From a bacterium (GTDB taxonomy: Bacteria > Patescibacteriota > Gracilibacteria > UBA1369 > LOWO2-01-FULL-3), in the NCBI GenBank assembly GCA_027622635.1, contig JAQBYK010000041.1:1-9328 (forward strand): a stretch of 9,328 nt of DNA. The letters run 5' to 3'. The notes under the pieces are model-generated. The model worked only from the letters and a program-made list of their open reading frames with translations. It was not told where the DNA came from and ran no database searches. Shown one piece after another: positions 1 through 6,909 of the stretch (its first letter is position 1; each line of letters begins with the position of its first letter). The translations under genes and the position numbers were made by a program.

Positions 1-22
1 TTCATAAGCTTTAGCCTTAGGA

Positions 23-28
23 TATAAT
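23..28 (+). promoter_or_regulatory. Promoter -10 box (TATAAT) of the ATPase gene, probable leaderless start
   Basis: A perfect TATAAT ends 7 nt before the ATG at 36, so transcription should begin at or within a base or two of the start codon. A poor -35 candidate, TTCATA (4 of 6 matches to TTGACA), lies at 1-6 with a 16-bp spacer, but the window edge prevents a proper look upstream. There is no Shine-Dalgarno sequence between the box and the ATG. The GATATAAT-N7-ATG layout recurs at the solute-binding protein gene (8457-8473), which supports it being real. Confidence 0.6.
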
Positions 29-35
29 TCACGAG

Positions 36-2576
36 ATGAAACAAATATTAATTTACTTAGGTTATGGGGTCGGGTCTTTTGTGCTTTTGCTTATTCTTTC
101 CTCCATTATTTCCAGAATAAACAGGGTTAAGCGTAAATATAGTGAAAAGTATACTGTTTTACAGGTGAGGGTTTCTAAAGAAAATGAAACCGGTCCTATT
201 GTTGCTGAAAATATTTTTTCTACTTTGCATGGTATTCAGAGTAAATTTTCTTTCTTGGACCGACTTAGAGGGTACAGTGCCGATCATGTCAGTTTTGAGA
301 TAGCCAGTATCGCCAGGAGTATTAAATTTTATGTTGCCTTCCCCGAGAAATTAAGGAATTTGGTTGAAGGTCAAATATATGCTCAGTATCCTGATGTAGA
401 AATTGAGGATACTCATGATTACGCCGGATCTGAAATAGTCTCTCAGAGCTCTTCGAGTGCATTTGGGACTGAGCTAAAACTAATCGATAGCGATGTATAC
501 CCTATAAAGAGATATCCGCAGTTTGAAGATAAATTAACTCGAGTTGCTGTTGATCCTTTGTCCTCCATAACTTCTTCCCTTGTTAAATTTGACGATATTG
601 GTGATCAGGCTTGGGTTCAAATTGTTGTTTCTCCTTTATCTGATAAGTGGCGGATAATATTTACGAAGTGTGTCAGAATTTTGAAGAAGGGTATTCTTGG
701 AAATGTTGACGCTTTCAAGAAATTTTATTCGAAATCCTTTATAACCAGAAAAATTTGGCCGAAAATAGTTTTTTTCCCTGTGTATTTTGTTTTTTGGGTT
801 CAGGGTTTACTTATTACTGCCGGAATGAAGTCTGATATGAGTTCACAAAATATGTCTCTTAATTCCAGTGAAGATATTGAAGAAATGACCTCTAAGTCGC
901 ATGAACGTGAGAGCACGATGGACGCGGCCATGGATAAGGTAGTCAGACTTCTTTACAATGTTAATATCAGGATTGTTTATCTTCCAAAAAACAAAAACCT
1001 TCAAAAAGCTAATGTGAAATTACGCGAAGTCGCCGGGTCATTTATGCAGTTCAATATTCCCAGTTTAAATGGTTTTGAGATAGGGGATTTCATGCAGGGA
1101 TCTCGCGTCGTCAATGCTTACAGAAAGCGATTGATTAATGATGGATTTGTTTTAAACAATGAAGAACTTGCCACCATTTGGCATTTACCTAATATGTCTG
1201 TTCAGACTCCAGCTATTTACTGGGTTAAAAGTAAAAAACTTGAACCACCAATTGATCTTCCGGATGAATCACTCAAGGGAGATGAGACTATTACCGTTAT
1301 AGGTAAAACTAATTTTAGGGGAGCCCAAAATCTTTTTGGCATTAAACCTGTAGATCGTAGAAGGCATATTTATATCATCGGAAAAACCGGTATGGGTAAA
1401 TCAACATTGTTGGAAAATATGGTTTATTCCGACATTGTTTCCGGAAAAGGTGTTGGAGTTATTGATCCTCATGGGGATTTGGCGGATGCCGTACTCAGTT
1501 TTATTCCTCCAAACAGGACAAATGATGTAATTTTGATTGATCCTTCCGATAAAGAGTATGCAGTCGCTTTCAATATGTTGGAGGATGTTGATACTTCACT
1601 TAATTCTGTGGTTTGCAGTGGTTTGGTGGGTATTTTTAAAAAGATTTATGCTGATAGTTGGGGGCCGAGATTGGAACACATTTTAAGGAATACGATTTTG
1701 TCTTTACTTGAATACCCCGGGACTACGATGTTGGGTATTACACGTTTACTCCAGGATGATGAATACCGGAAGAAGGTAGTTAGAAAAATTGAAGATCCGG
1801 TCGTTAAGAGTTTTTGGCTTGATGAGTTCAATAAGATGCAGGATAAATTTAGAGTTGAAGCGATTTCTCCAATTCAAAATAAAGTTGGTCAGTTTTTGTC
1901 CAGTCCCACTATTCGAAACATTGTGGGACAACCAAAAAGTACTGTGGATCTTCGTTTTGCTATGGATAAGGGCAAAATCGTGATTATTAATCTCTCAAAA
2001 GGGAAAATCGGTGAGGATAATTCTGCGCTTCTTGGTTCAATGTTTATTACGAAATTTCAGCTTGATGCAATGGGAAGGGCGAATATTCCTCAGGATGAAA
2101 GAAAAGATTTTTATCTTTATGTAGATGAGTTTCAAAATTTTGCTACAGAATCTTTTGCGACTATTTTGTCTGAAGCCCGTAAATATAAGTTGAATTTGAC
2201 TATGGCAAATCAGTATATAGCTCAGATGCCTGATGAAGTCAGAGATGCTGTTTTCGGCAATGTAGGTACAACTCTTTCATTTCAGGTTGGATTTGATGAT
2301 GCTGAGTATATCTCTCAACAGTTTGCGGAAGAAGCCTTGCCCAGCGATCTGGTTTCCCTTAGTAAGTATCAAAGTTATATGCGATTACTTATTGATGGTA
2401 TGCCAAGTAAAACATTTTCATTTGGTACTTTACCTCCACCTAAGGCTGAAGTTGACCCTGATCATGTAAAGAAAATTGTAAAAGTTTCTCGTGAGCGCTA
2501 TAGTGAAAAAACTTCGGTGATTCAGGATAAAATCAAGCGCTGGAGTCAAAATAAATCTAACGCTAAAGATGATTAA
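36..2576 (+). CDS. TraG/VirD4-like membrane-anchored DNA-transport ATPase (type IV secretion coupling protein family)
   Basis: This 846-residue protein resembles the large TraG/VirD4/DUF87-type ATPases that are common in Patescibacteria. A hydrophobic N-terminal segment (about residues 4-26) should anchor it in the membrane, and a second hydrophobic stretch is at about 243-262. The region between and after these (about 40-420) has no motif I recognise. The C-terminal half is a RecA-like motor: Walker A GKTGMGKST at 449-457 (K455), an IDPHGD motif at 476-481, Walker B YLYVDEF at 693-699 (D697, E698) and a polar motif MANQYIAQM at 723-731. Family members act as hexameric pumps bringing DNA to type IV secretion or pilus machinery. 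No relaxase, VirB4 or pilin gene is in the window, so a conjugation role is not shown. The last 8 bp overlap the next gene, suggesting translational coupling. The ATPase assignment is secure; the substrate is unknown. Confidence 0.85.
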   Translation: MKQILIYLGYGVGSFVLLLILSSIISRINRVKRKYSEKYTVLQVRVSKENETGPIVAENIFSTLHGIQSKFSFLDRLRGYSADHVSFEIASIARSIKFYVAFPEKLRNLVEGQIYAQYPDVEIEDTHDYAGSEIVSQSSSSAFGTELKLIDSDVYPIKRYPQFEDKLTRVAVDPLSSITSSLVKFDDIGDQAWVQIVVSPLSDKWRIIFTKCVRILKKGILGNVDAFKKFYSKSFITRKIWPKIVFFPVYFVFWVQGLLITAGMKSDMSSQNMSLNSSEDIEEMTSKSHERESTMDAAMDKVVRLLYNVNIRIVYLPKNKNLQKANVKLREVAGSFMQFNIPSLNGFEIGDFMQGSRVVNAYRKRLINDGFVLNNEELATIWHLPNMSVQTPAIYWVKSKKLEPPIDLPDESLKGDETITVIGKTNFRGAQNLFGIKPVDRRRHIYIIGKTGMGKSTLLENMVYSDIVSGKGVGVIDPHGDLADAVLSFIPPNRTNDVILIDPSDKEYAVAFNMLEDVDTSLNSVVCSGLVGIFKKIYADSWGPRLEHILRNTILSLLEYPGTTMLGITRLLQDDEYRKKVVRKIEDPVVKSFWLDEFNKMQDKFRVEAISPIQNKVGQFLSSPTIRNIVGQPKSTVDLRFAMDKGKIVIINLSKGKIGEDNSALLGSMFITKFQLDAMGRANIPQDERKDFYLYVDEFQNFATESFATILSEARKYKLNLTMANQYIAQMPDEVRDAVFGNVGTTLSFQVGFDDAEYISQQFAEEALPSDLVSLSKYQSYMRLLIDGMPSKTFSFGTLPPPKAEVDPDHVKKIVKVSRERYSEKTSVIQDKIKRWSQNKSNAKDD

Positions 2577-3303
2577 GGAGGCATTTTGTAGGTTTTGGCA
2601 TCATTGGAAGGTTTTACTAAAGGATCCTGCCTATTTTGCTTCTTTGCTTATTGGTATGTCTTTGTTGATTGCTGCGTATATAGTGAATTTTTGGGCAAGC
2701 ACTTACAATGATACTCAAATTTATATTTCAGTTGGTGATTTAATCATTGATAATATTCCTGTTGTTAATCTGCATTTTCTTTTCACATGGGGTATGTACT
2801 TATTGATGGTAGGCATTTTTGCTTATCCTATTCTTTTTAAACCTGAAATTGCTCCTTTTTGTATGAAAACGTTTGCTTTACTGATCTTTCTTCGTTGTGG
2901 TTTTATTCTTCTCACTAACATTGGGCCTCCTGCCGGTTTTTATTATGATGGTAATTATGTCGGTGGAAATATCTTATCGGATTTCTTGTTTAGGAATGAC
3001 TTGTTTTTTTCGGGGCATACGGCTTATCCTTTTCTGGCTTTTCTTTTGTTTAAGGAGACAAAGATTCTTAAATGGTTCTTTTTGGGAGGATCTATTATTA
3101 TGGCTGTAACGGTTTTGTTTATGCATGTACATTATTCAATTGATGTTTTTGCAGCTTTTTTTATTACATATGGAATCTATAGCTTGAGTGATAAAATTTT
3201 TAATAAGTTGAATGTTAGGTTTAGCACCAGAATCAGATTGCATGGCTGGGCCGCTTTTAACAAATTAAAGGATTTTGCGAATAAACATAAACCTTCTATT
3301 TAA
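2569..3303 (+). CDS. Six-helix membrane protein of the PAP2_C (sphingomyelin-synthase-like) phosphatase/phosphotransferase family
   Basis: The 244-residue product is very hydrophobic, with about six predicted membrane segments (roughly 22-42, 68-90, 98-118, 144-163, 168-185, 190-206). Its motifs match the sphingomyelin synthase branch of the PAP2 superfamily: R109 followed by T116 and PP at 120-121; FFSGHT at 146-151 with H150; and HVHYSID at 186-192 with H188 and D192. H150, H188 and D192 would form the catalytic triad that moves a lipid phosphate or phospho-headgroup across a phospho-histidine intermediate. The real substrate cannot be read from sequence: lipid phosphate hydrolysis, undecaprenyl-pyrophosphate recycling or headgroup exchange are all possible. 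The start at 2569 overlaps the ATPase stop by 8 bp and has no Shine-Dalgarno upstream. An AAGGAGG at 2575-2581 falls inside the gene and precedes no usable in-frame start. The basic C-terminal tail (about 207-244) is probably cytoplasmic. Confidence 0.75.
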   Translation: MIKEAFCRFWHHWKVLLKDPAYFASLLIGMSLLIAAYIVNFWASTYNDTQIYISVGDLIIDNIPVVNLHFLFTWGMYLLMVGIFAYPILFKPEIAPFCMKTFALLIFLRCGFILLTNIGPPAGFYYDGNYVGGNILSDFLFRNDLFFSGHTAYPFLAFLLFKETKILKWFFLGGSIIMAVTVLFMHVHYSIDVFAAFFITYGIYSLSDKIFNKLNVRFSTRIRLHGWAAFNKLKDFANKHKPSI

Positions 3304-3311
3304 AAATTGTT

Positions 3312-3686
3312 ATGAAAATTGTTAAAACTAAAAATGCGCCTCAAGCTATTGGTCCTTATAGCCAGGCAATAATAAGTGGTGGATTTGTTTTTTGCAGTGG
3401 TCAGATAGCACTTCGATCTGATGGTAGCCTTGCTGACTTCGGCGTTGAAGCCCAAACTAAACAGGTAATGGAAAATCTAAATGCTGTTTTAATTGAGGCC
3501 GGAAGTAGTTTAGACAAGGTTGTGAAAACGACTATATTCCTTAGTGATATAAATGATTTTGCTTCTGTGAATGAAATCTACGGTTCTTACTTTAAAGGTG
3601 AGAATAAACCTGCGCGTGCTACTGTTGAAGTCAGTAATTTGCCAAAAAATGTCAAGGTTGAGATTGATTGTATAGCGGAACTGTAA
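3312..3686 (+). CDS. ridA: RidA family (YjgF/YER057c/UK114) reactive enamine/imine deaminase
   Basis: The 124-residue length is normal for RidA, a trimeric cytosolic enzyme that hydrolyses reactive 2-aminoacrylate and related imines released by PLP enzymes such as threonine/serine dehydratase. Family landmarks are present in order: IGPYSQA at 13-19 (Y16), FCSGQIAL at 27-34, PARATVEVSNLP at 100-111 with R102, the position of the essential carboxylate-binding arginine (R105 in E. coli RidA), and KVEIDCIA at 115-122 with E117 matching the catalytic-water glutamate (E120). Threonine replaces the cysteine often found two residues after the arginine, a common variant. It starts 8 nt after the PAP2_C gene stop with no Shine-Dalgarno, so it is probably cotranscribed with the upstream pair. 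No PLP enzyme or other amino-acid gene is nearby, so its physiological partner is unknown. Confidence 0.92.
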   Translation: MKIVKTKNAPQAIGPYSQAIISGGFVFCSGQIALRSDGSLADFGVEAQTKQVMENLNAVLIEAGSSLDKVVKTTIFLSDINDFASVNEIYGSYFKGENKPARATVEVSNLPKNVKVEIDCIAEL

Positions 3687-3705
3687 TATACTCTTTTTTG
3701 AAATT

Positions 3706-3713
3706 TAACCTCA
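3706..3713 (+). promoter_or_regulatory. TAACCTCA motif before the SLH gene, possible degenerate -10 element
   Basis: TAACCTCA ends 6 nt before the ATG at 3720. The same octamer sits 5 nt before the ssb ATG. Read as a -10 hexamer, TAACCT keeps the first, second and last bases of TATAAT, the most conserved ones, and its spacing to the ATG (8 nt) is close to that of the perfect TATAAT boxes in this window. I see no convincing -35 sequence, so this is a weak promoter call or a different, unnamed upstream motif. Confidence 0.35.
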
Positions 3714-3719
3714 ATTTCT

Positions 3720-5276
3720 ATGAAAAAGTATTTATTTGTGGCTCTTGCGGTCTTGATGGTTGTTCCTCAAGTTGCATTTGCCGGTTTTACTGATGTCTCT
3801 TCTTCTCATAGGTCTGCGATTGCTATTGGTTGGTTGCAGAGTAATGGTGTGGTACAGGGATATGATGATGGTTCTTTTAAGCCGAATAATTTGGTAAATC
3901 GCGCGGAATTTTTGAAGATGTTATATGAAACTATTGGTATGGAGGGACACGAGCCGATTTTAGAGTTTCCCGATGTTGATGAGGAGGCTTGGTACTATGT
4001 GTATGTAAAGGAAGCTTTTGGGGCTAAGGTTGCAGTTGGCTATCCTGATGGAACCTTTAGACCCAACAGCAATATTAATTATGCGGAGGCTTCCAAGATT
4101 GTTATGAATGCGTTTTTTGATGTAGATGATTTGTACGGTGGTGGTTCAGGTTTTAACCCTTGTATGAATGATTATGCCAAGGATGCCAAAGTTAATACAG
4201 ATGACTGGTATTGGAAATTTGTTTTTGTAGCAGAGGAACTATGTGTTTCGAGTTTTGATAGCAAGGCACAAGATTCTTCCGGTCTTGATCCGGCGGCAAA
4301 TATTACCAGGGCTGACATGGCGGAATTGCTGTATAGAGCTAAAACATCCAGTGATAATGGAAACAAAAAATATTCTACCGATATTGCGCCGGTTACTGTA
4401 ACTAGCGAAAACCAATTTGATTTGGTTGAGATTGATGAAGGTGATGAGGTGGTTGATATGAATGTAGTGAGTATTGATGCTGATGATGCTGTAGTTCAAT
4501 TTGAGGGTGAGTTAACAATTTCCGGAACTTATACTTATTATAAGGATGGTGATATGGAAGATGAAATCTGTGTTGTTTTGGACGAGGCTTCTGCCGCTAA
4601 ATTGCCTGTTTCTTTGTTTGACGAGAGGGATCCTTCAATATGTTTTAACAATGAGGATGATACTCCCGAGGAGAAATATAGTCCTAAGGGAAGTTCGGGT
4701 TCCACAACCGTTACTATTGCAGATTATTTGTACCAATATTCCGATGAAGATGATTTGAATATGGCCAGGTTGGTTGAAGTTGAAGTTGCCGAACTGGAGG
4801 ATTTGTTGACTGAGAATGAGTTTAATTTGGAGACTTCTCAGGTTGGAGACAAAGTTGGTGTGATGACAATTACCGGTGTTGGTCCCGCTCAAGGTGGTGC
4901 CCGAACCTGGTATAACGCAAAGATTGAGTTTGAAGGACAGGCTCAGTTAACAGGTACTTACACTTATTATGATAATGATAAGAAGTATAAGGACAATGTT
5001 TGTGTCACGGATTTAGATGCTGATTCCGGTTTGAAAGTTCCAAAATCCGAAGGGCTTGATGACGTCATTCAATTCTTCTGTTTTTCAAATAAGGAAGAAG
5101 CTCAAGCTAAGTTTGGGCCGGCTGGTAGTACGGGTGAAGTTACGGTTCTTGTCGATAAATATATTCTACAGTTTGCTGAAGGAAATATTTGGGACTGGGC
5201 TGAATTTGTAGATGTGATGGACGCTGACGCTGACGCTGAAGCTGACGCTGATGCTGATGCTGAAACTACATCTTAA
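3720..5276 (+). CDS. Secreted S-layer homology (SLH) domain surface protein with two diverged C-terminal modules
   Basis: This 518-residue protein starts with a clear signal peptide, basic KK then a hydrophobic core, with an AFA|GF cleavage site after residue 21. SLH repeats follow: about 22-73 (FTDV...GYDDGSFKPNN...NRAEFLKML), about 82-132 (FPDV...GYPDGTFRPNS...NYAEASKIV) and a weaker third at about 146-208 (LDPAANITRADMAELLY). Three SLH repeats are the usual unit for non-covalent binding to cell-wall polymers, so it should be a cell-surface or S-layer-associated protein. Residues about 241-354 and 376-499 form two diverged copies of a module sharing FEG-x5-GTYTYY, two cysteines each (C284/C308 and C428/C454), a PxGS-x-G-x-(T/V)TV segment and a YxxQ(Y/F) motif. 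I do not recognise this module. The tail 501-515 is an Asp-Ala/Glu-Ala repeat. The protein is strongly acidic and its last 11 bp overlap the 3' end of pgk on the other strand. Confidence 0.85.
   Translation: MKKYLFVALAVLMVVPQVAFAGFTDVSSSHRSAIAIGWLQSNGVVQGYDDGSFKPNNLVNRAEFLKMLYETIGMEGHEPILEFPDVDEEAWYYVYVKEAFGAKVAVGYPDGTFRPNSNINYAEASKIVMNAFFDVDDLYGGGSGFNPCMNDYAKDAKVNTDDWYWKFVFVAEELCVSSFDSKAQDSSGLDPAANITRADMAELLYRAKTSSDNGNKKYSTDIAPVTVTSENQFDLVEIDEGDEVVDMNVVSIDADDAVVQFEGELTISGTYTYYKDGDMEDEICVVLDEASAAKLPVSLFDERDPSICFNNEDDTPEEKYSPKGSSGSTTVTIADYLYQYSDEDDLNMARLVEVEVAELEDLLTENEFNLETSQVGDKVGVMTITGVGPAQGGARTWYNAKIEFEGQAQLTGTYTYYDNDKKYKDNVCVTDLDADSGLKVPKSEGLDDVIQFFCFSNKEEAQAKFGPAGSTGEVTVLVDKYILQFAEGNIWDWAEFVDVMDADADAEADADADAETTS
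5220..5264 (+). repeat. Imperfect GAYGCT hexanucleotide tandem repeat encoding an Asp-Ala tail
   Basis: Seven consecutive 6-bp units of GAC/GAT/GAA plus GCT, followed by a final GAA, encode the alternating acidic-alanine tail of the SLH protein. Synonymous GAC/GAT changes break perfect identity, so it would slip less than a pure microsatellite. Any unit gain or loss keeps the reading frame and only changes tail length. The array ends 1 bp before the stop of the opposing pgk gene. Confidence 0.85.
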
Positions 5277-6456
5277 GTACCTCTATTCCCGGGAGTTTTT
5301 GACCGGATAGGAATTCGATGCAGGCTCCACCGCCTGTGGATACATGTGTAAACTTTTTAAAAGGAATTTTAAGTCTCTTTAGGCAATCTGCCGTGTCTCC
5401 TCCTCCTATTATTGATACGCAATTGTGATCTGCGAGACATTTTGCAACTGTGGCTGATCGTTTACGGAAAGGTTCGAATTCATAAAGTCCAAGTGGTCCA
5501 TTCCATATCACTGTTCCTGACTTTTGGATTATGTTGCAATATTTTTCTGCGGTCCATTTTCCAATATCCAGTATTTTCATGTCCCCGATTACGTCTTCTA
5601 CTGGAATATCTATGGTTTGGGCTTTGTCTGATATTTCGCTGGCTACGATAACGTCATGAGGAATGATGAATTTTTCGTGATGTTTTTCGCAGTCAAGCAT
5701 TATATTTCGTGCCACTTCAACTTTATCTTCTTCGCACTTTGATTCTCCTGTGTTGTACCCGGCGGCAAGAATAAAAGTGTTTGCCAGGGCTCCACCAAGA
5801 AGGAAATAGTCCGCTTTATCTATGAAATTTTTAATTATCCCTATTTTTGTGTCTATTTTTGCGCCACCAAAAATCATTGTGAGCGGACGTATCGGTTCTT
5901 CTTCTATGATGGGTGAGAGGGCTGTGATTTCTTTTTCCATAAGAAGTCCGGCATATGCAGTTAAATGTGCTGCAACGCCTGCTGTAGAGGCGTGCTTTCT
6001 GTGTGCTGTTCCGAATGCGTCATTTATAAAGATATCTGCCAATGATGCCAGCTTTTTTGTGAATTTTTTCTCGCATTCCTTTTCTTCTTTGTGGAATCTG
6101 GTATTTTCCAGCATCACAATATCGCCATTTTTCATTTTTTCTATTTCTTTTTTAACCTCTGGACCTATGGTTTCATCCAATTTCTTTACGGGTTTTTTAA
6201 GAAGCTTTGATAAATATTGTGCTACATTGCTTAACCTTAGTTCTTCAACAATTTTTCCCCCCGGTCTCCCAAGGTGGCTTGCTATGATTATTTTTGCTTT
6301 CTTTCTTTGAAGTTCCTTGATTGTTGGAAGTGCTTCTTTGATTCTTGTGTCATCTTGAATTTCTCCATTTTCTTTTAGTGGTACGTTGAAATCGACTCTT
6401 AAAAGTACTTTTTTGCCTTTTAATTCTGCTATGTCTTTTAGTGTTCTTATTTTCAT
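5266..6456 (-). CDS. pgk: Phosphoglycerate kinase
   Basis: The 396-residue cytosolic enzyme makes ATP from 1,3-bisphosphoglycerate and ADP in glycolysis. Length is normal and the landmarks are all present: RVDFNVP at 20-26 (R20, D22, N24), R38, SHLGRP at 60-65, ENTR at 117-120, AHRKHAS at 151-157 (R153), the nucleotide-site GGAKIDTK at 197-204 (K200, K204), WNGPLGLYE at 318-326 and GGGDT at 351-355, with the C-terminal STGGGACIEFL at 373-383. Small departures from the commonest form are DTK for SDK after GGAK, GPLGLYE for GPMGVFE, and C378 for serine after the glycines; all look conservative. The start is fixed by a 4-nt ATGA overlap with the ribH stop, implying translational coupling to a riboflavin gene, which is an uncommon partner. 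Its 3' end overlaps the SLH gene by 11 bp in convergent orientation. Confidence 0.96.
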   Translation of the reverse strand: MKIRTLKDIAELKGKKVLLRVDFNVPLKENGEIQDDTRIKEALPTIKELQRKKAKIIIASHLGRPGGKIVEELRLSNVAQYLSKLLKKPVKKLDETIGPEVKKEIEKMKNGDIVMLENTRFHKEEKECEKKFTKKLASLADIFINDAFGTAHRKHASTAGVAAHLTAYAGLLMEKEITALSPIIEEEPIRPLTMIFGGAKIDTKIGIIKNFIDKADYFLLGGALANTFILAAGYNTGESKCEEDKVEVARNIMLDCEKHHEKFIIPHDVIVASEISDKAQTIDIPVEDVIGDMKILDIGKWTAEKYCNIIQKSGTVIWNGPLGLYEFEPFRKRSATVAKCLADHNCVSIIGGGDTADCLKRLKIPFKKFTHVSTGGGACIEFLSGQKLPGIEVLKM

Positions 6457-6908
6457 AATGTGCTTTGAATTAATACCGCTTGTGCTGCACTTTTACCTTT
6501 GTTTAGGCCATCTTTGCTTGCTCGTGACTTGGCTTGCTCCATATTTTCACAAGCTATTATACCAAATGATATTGGTGTTCCTGTATCCAGTTGCATTTGC
6601 ATTATTCCTTTGTAACTGTTTTCTGTTACGAGTTCATAATGAGTTGTTTCCCCTCTTATTATAACTCCAAGTGCTATTATTGCATCCGGTTTTTCATTCT
6701 TAATGATTTTTTTGCATGCCAGAGGAATTTCTAAGGCTCCTGCGACTCTAAAGACTTTAATGTTTTCTTTTTTTACCTTGTTTTTGATTAATTCTTCTTC
6801 TGCGTTTTGTAGCAATTCCATTCCTATGGACTCGTTGAAATATGGCAGAACTATAGCTATTTTTAGTTTTTCTCCATTTATGTTGATCTCATTTTTGTCT
6901 ATTTCCAT
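6453..6908 (-). CDS. ribH: 6,7-dimethyl-8-ribityllumazine synthase
   Basis: The 151-residue protein condenses 5-amino-6-ribitylaminouracil with 3,4-dihydroxy-2-butanone 4-phosphate to give lumazine, the penultimate step of riboflavin synthesis. Conserved features in order are PYFNE at 22-26 (F24 stacks on the pyrimidine substrate in the family), VAGALEIPLA at 55-64 with E60, IALGVIIRGETTHYELV at 78-94 with the proposed catalytic H90, SFGIIACENMEQAKSRA at 114-130 with R129 at the phosphate site, and NKGKSAAQAV at 136-145. Two small variations are VAGALE for the usual VPGALE and IIACEN for the usual VLTTDT-like stretch. Family members assemble as pentamers or 60-mers. It begins 1 nt after the ribE stop (TAG-A-ATG) and its own TGA stop overlaps the pgk ATG, so all three should be one transcript. 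No Shine-Dalgarno precedes the start. Confidence 0.95.
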   Translation of the reverse strand: MEIDKNEININGEKLKIAIVLPYFNESIGMELLQNAEEELIKNKVKKENIKVFRVAGALEIPLACKKIIKNEKPDAIIALGVIIRGETTHYELVTENSYKGIMQMQLDTGTPISFGIIACENMEQAKSRASKDGLNKGKSAAQAVLIQSTL

Positions 6909-6909
6909 T

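Noticed and set aside
2575..2581. AAGGAGG, a perfect Shine-Dalgarno sequence
   Set aside because: It falls after the start codon of the PAP2_C gene. No in-frame ATG, GTG or TTG follows at a useful distance, and the nearby TTG in another frame runs straight into a stop.
5286..5300. Palindrome TCCCGGGA followed by GTTTTT, as a terminator for the SLH gene
   Set aside because: A loopless 8-bp palindrome would form only a 2-bp stem with a 4-nt loop, too weak, and it codes for pgk on the other strand.
5822..6310. Open frame of 162 codons on the + strand
   Set aside because: It lies entirely antisense inside pgk, whose motifs are all intact. The hydrophobic, Ser/Phe-rich product is what reverse translation of a Lys/Glu-rich gene gives.
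6453..6456. Recoded UGA (glycine) as in Gracilibacteria
   Set aside because: No conserved domain in the window is interrupted by in-frame TGA, and ribH ends sensibly at TGA at the normal family length.
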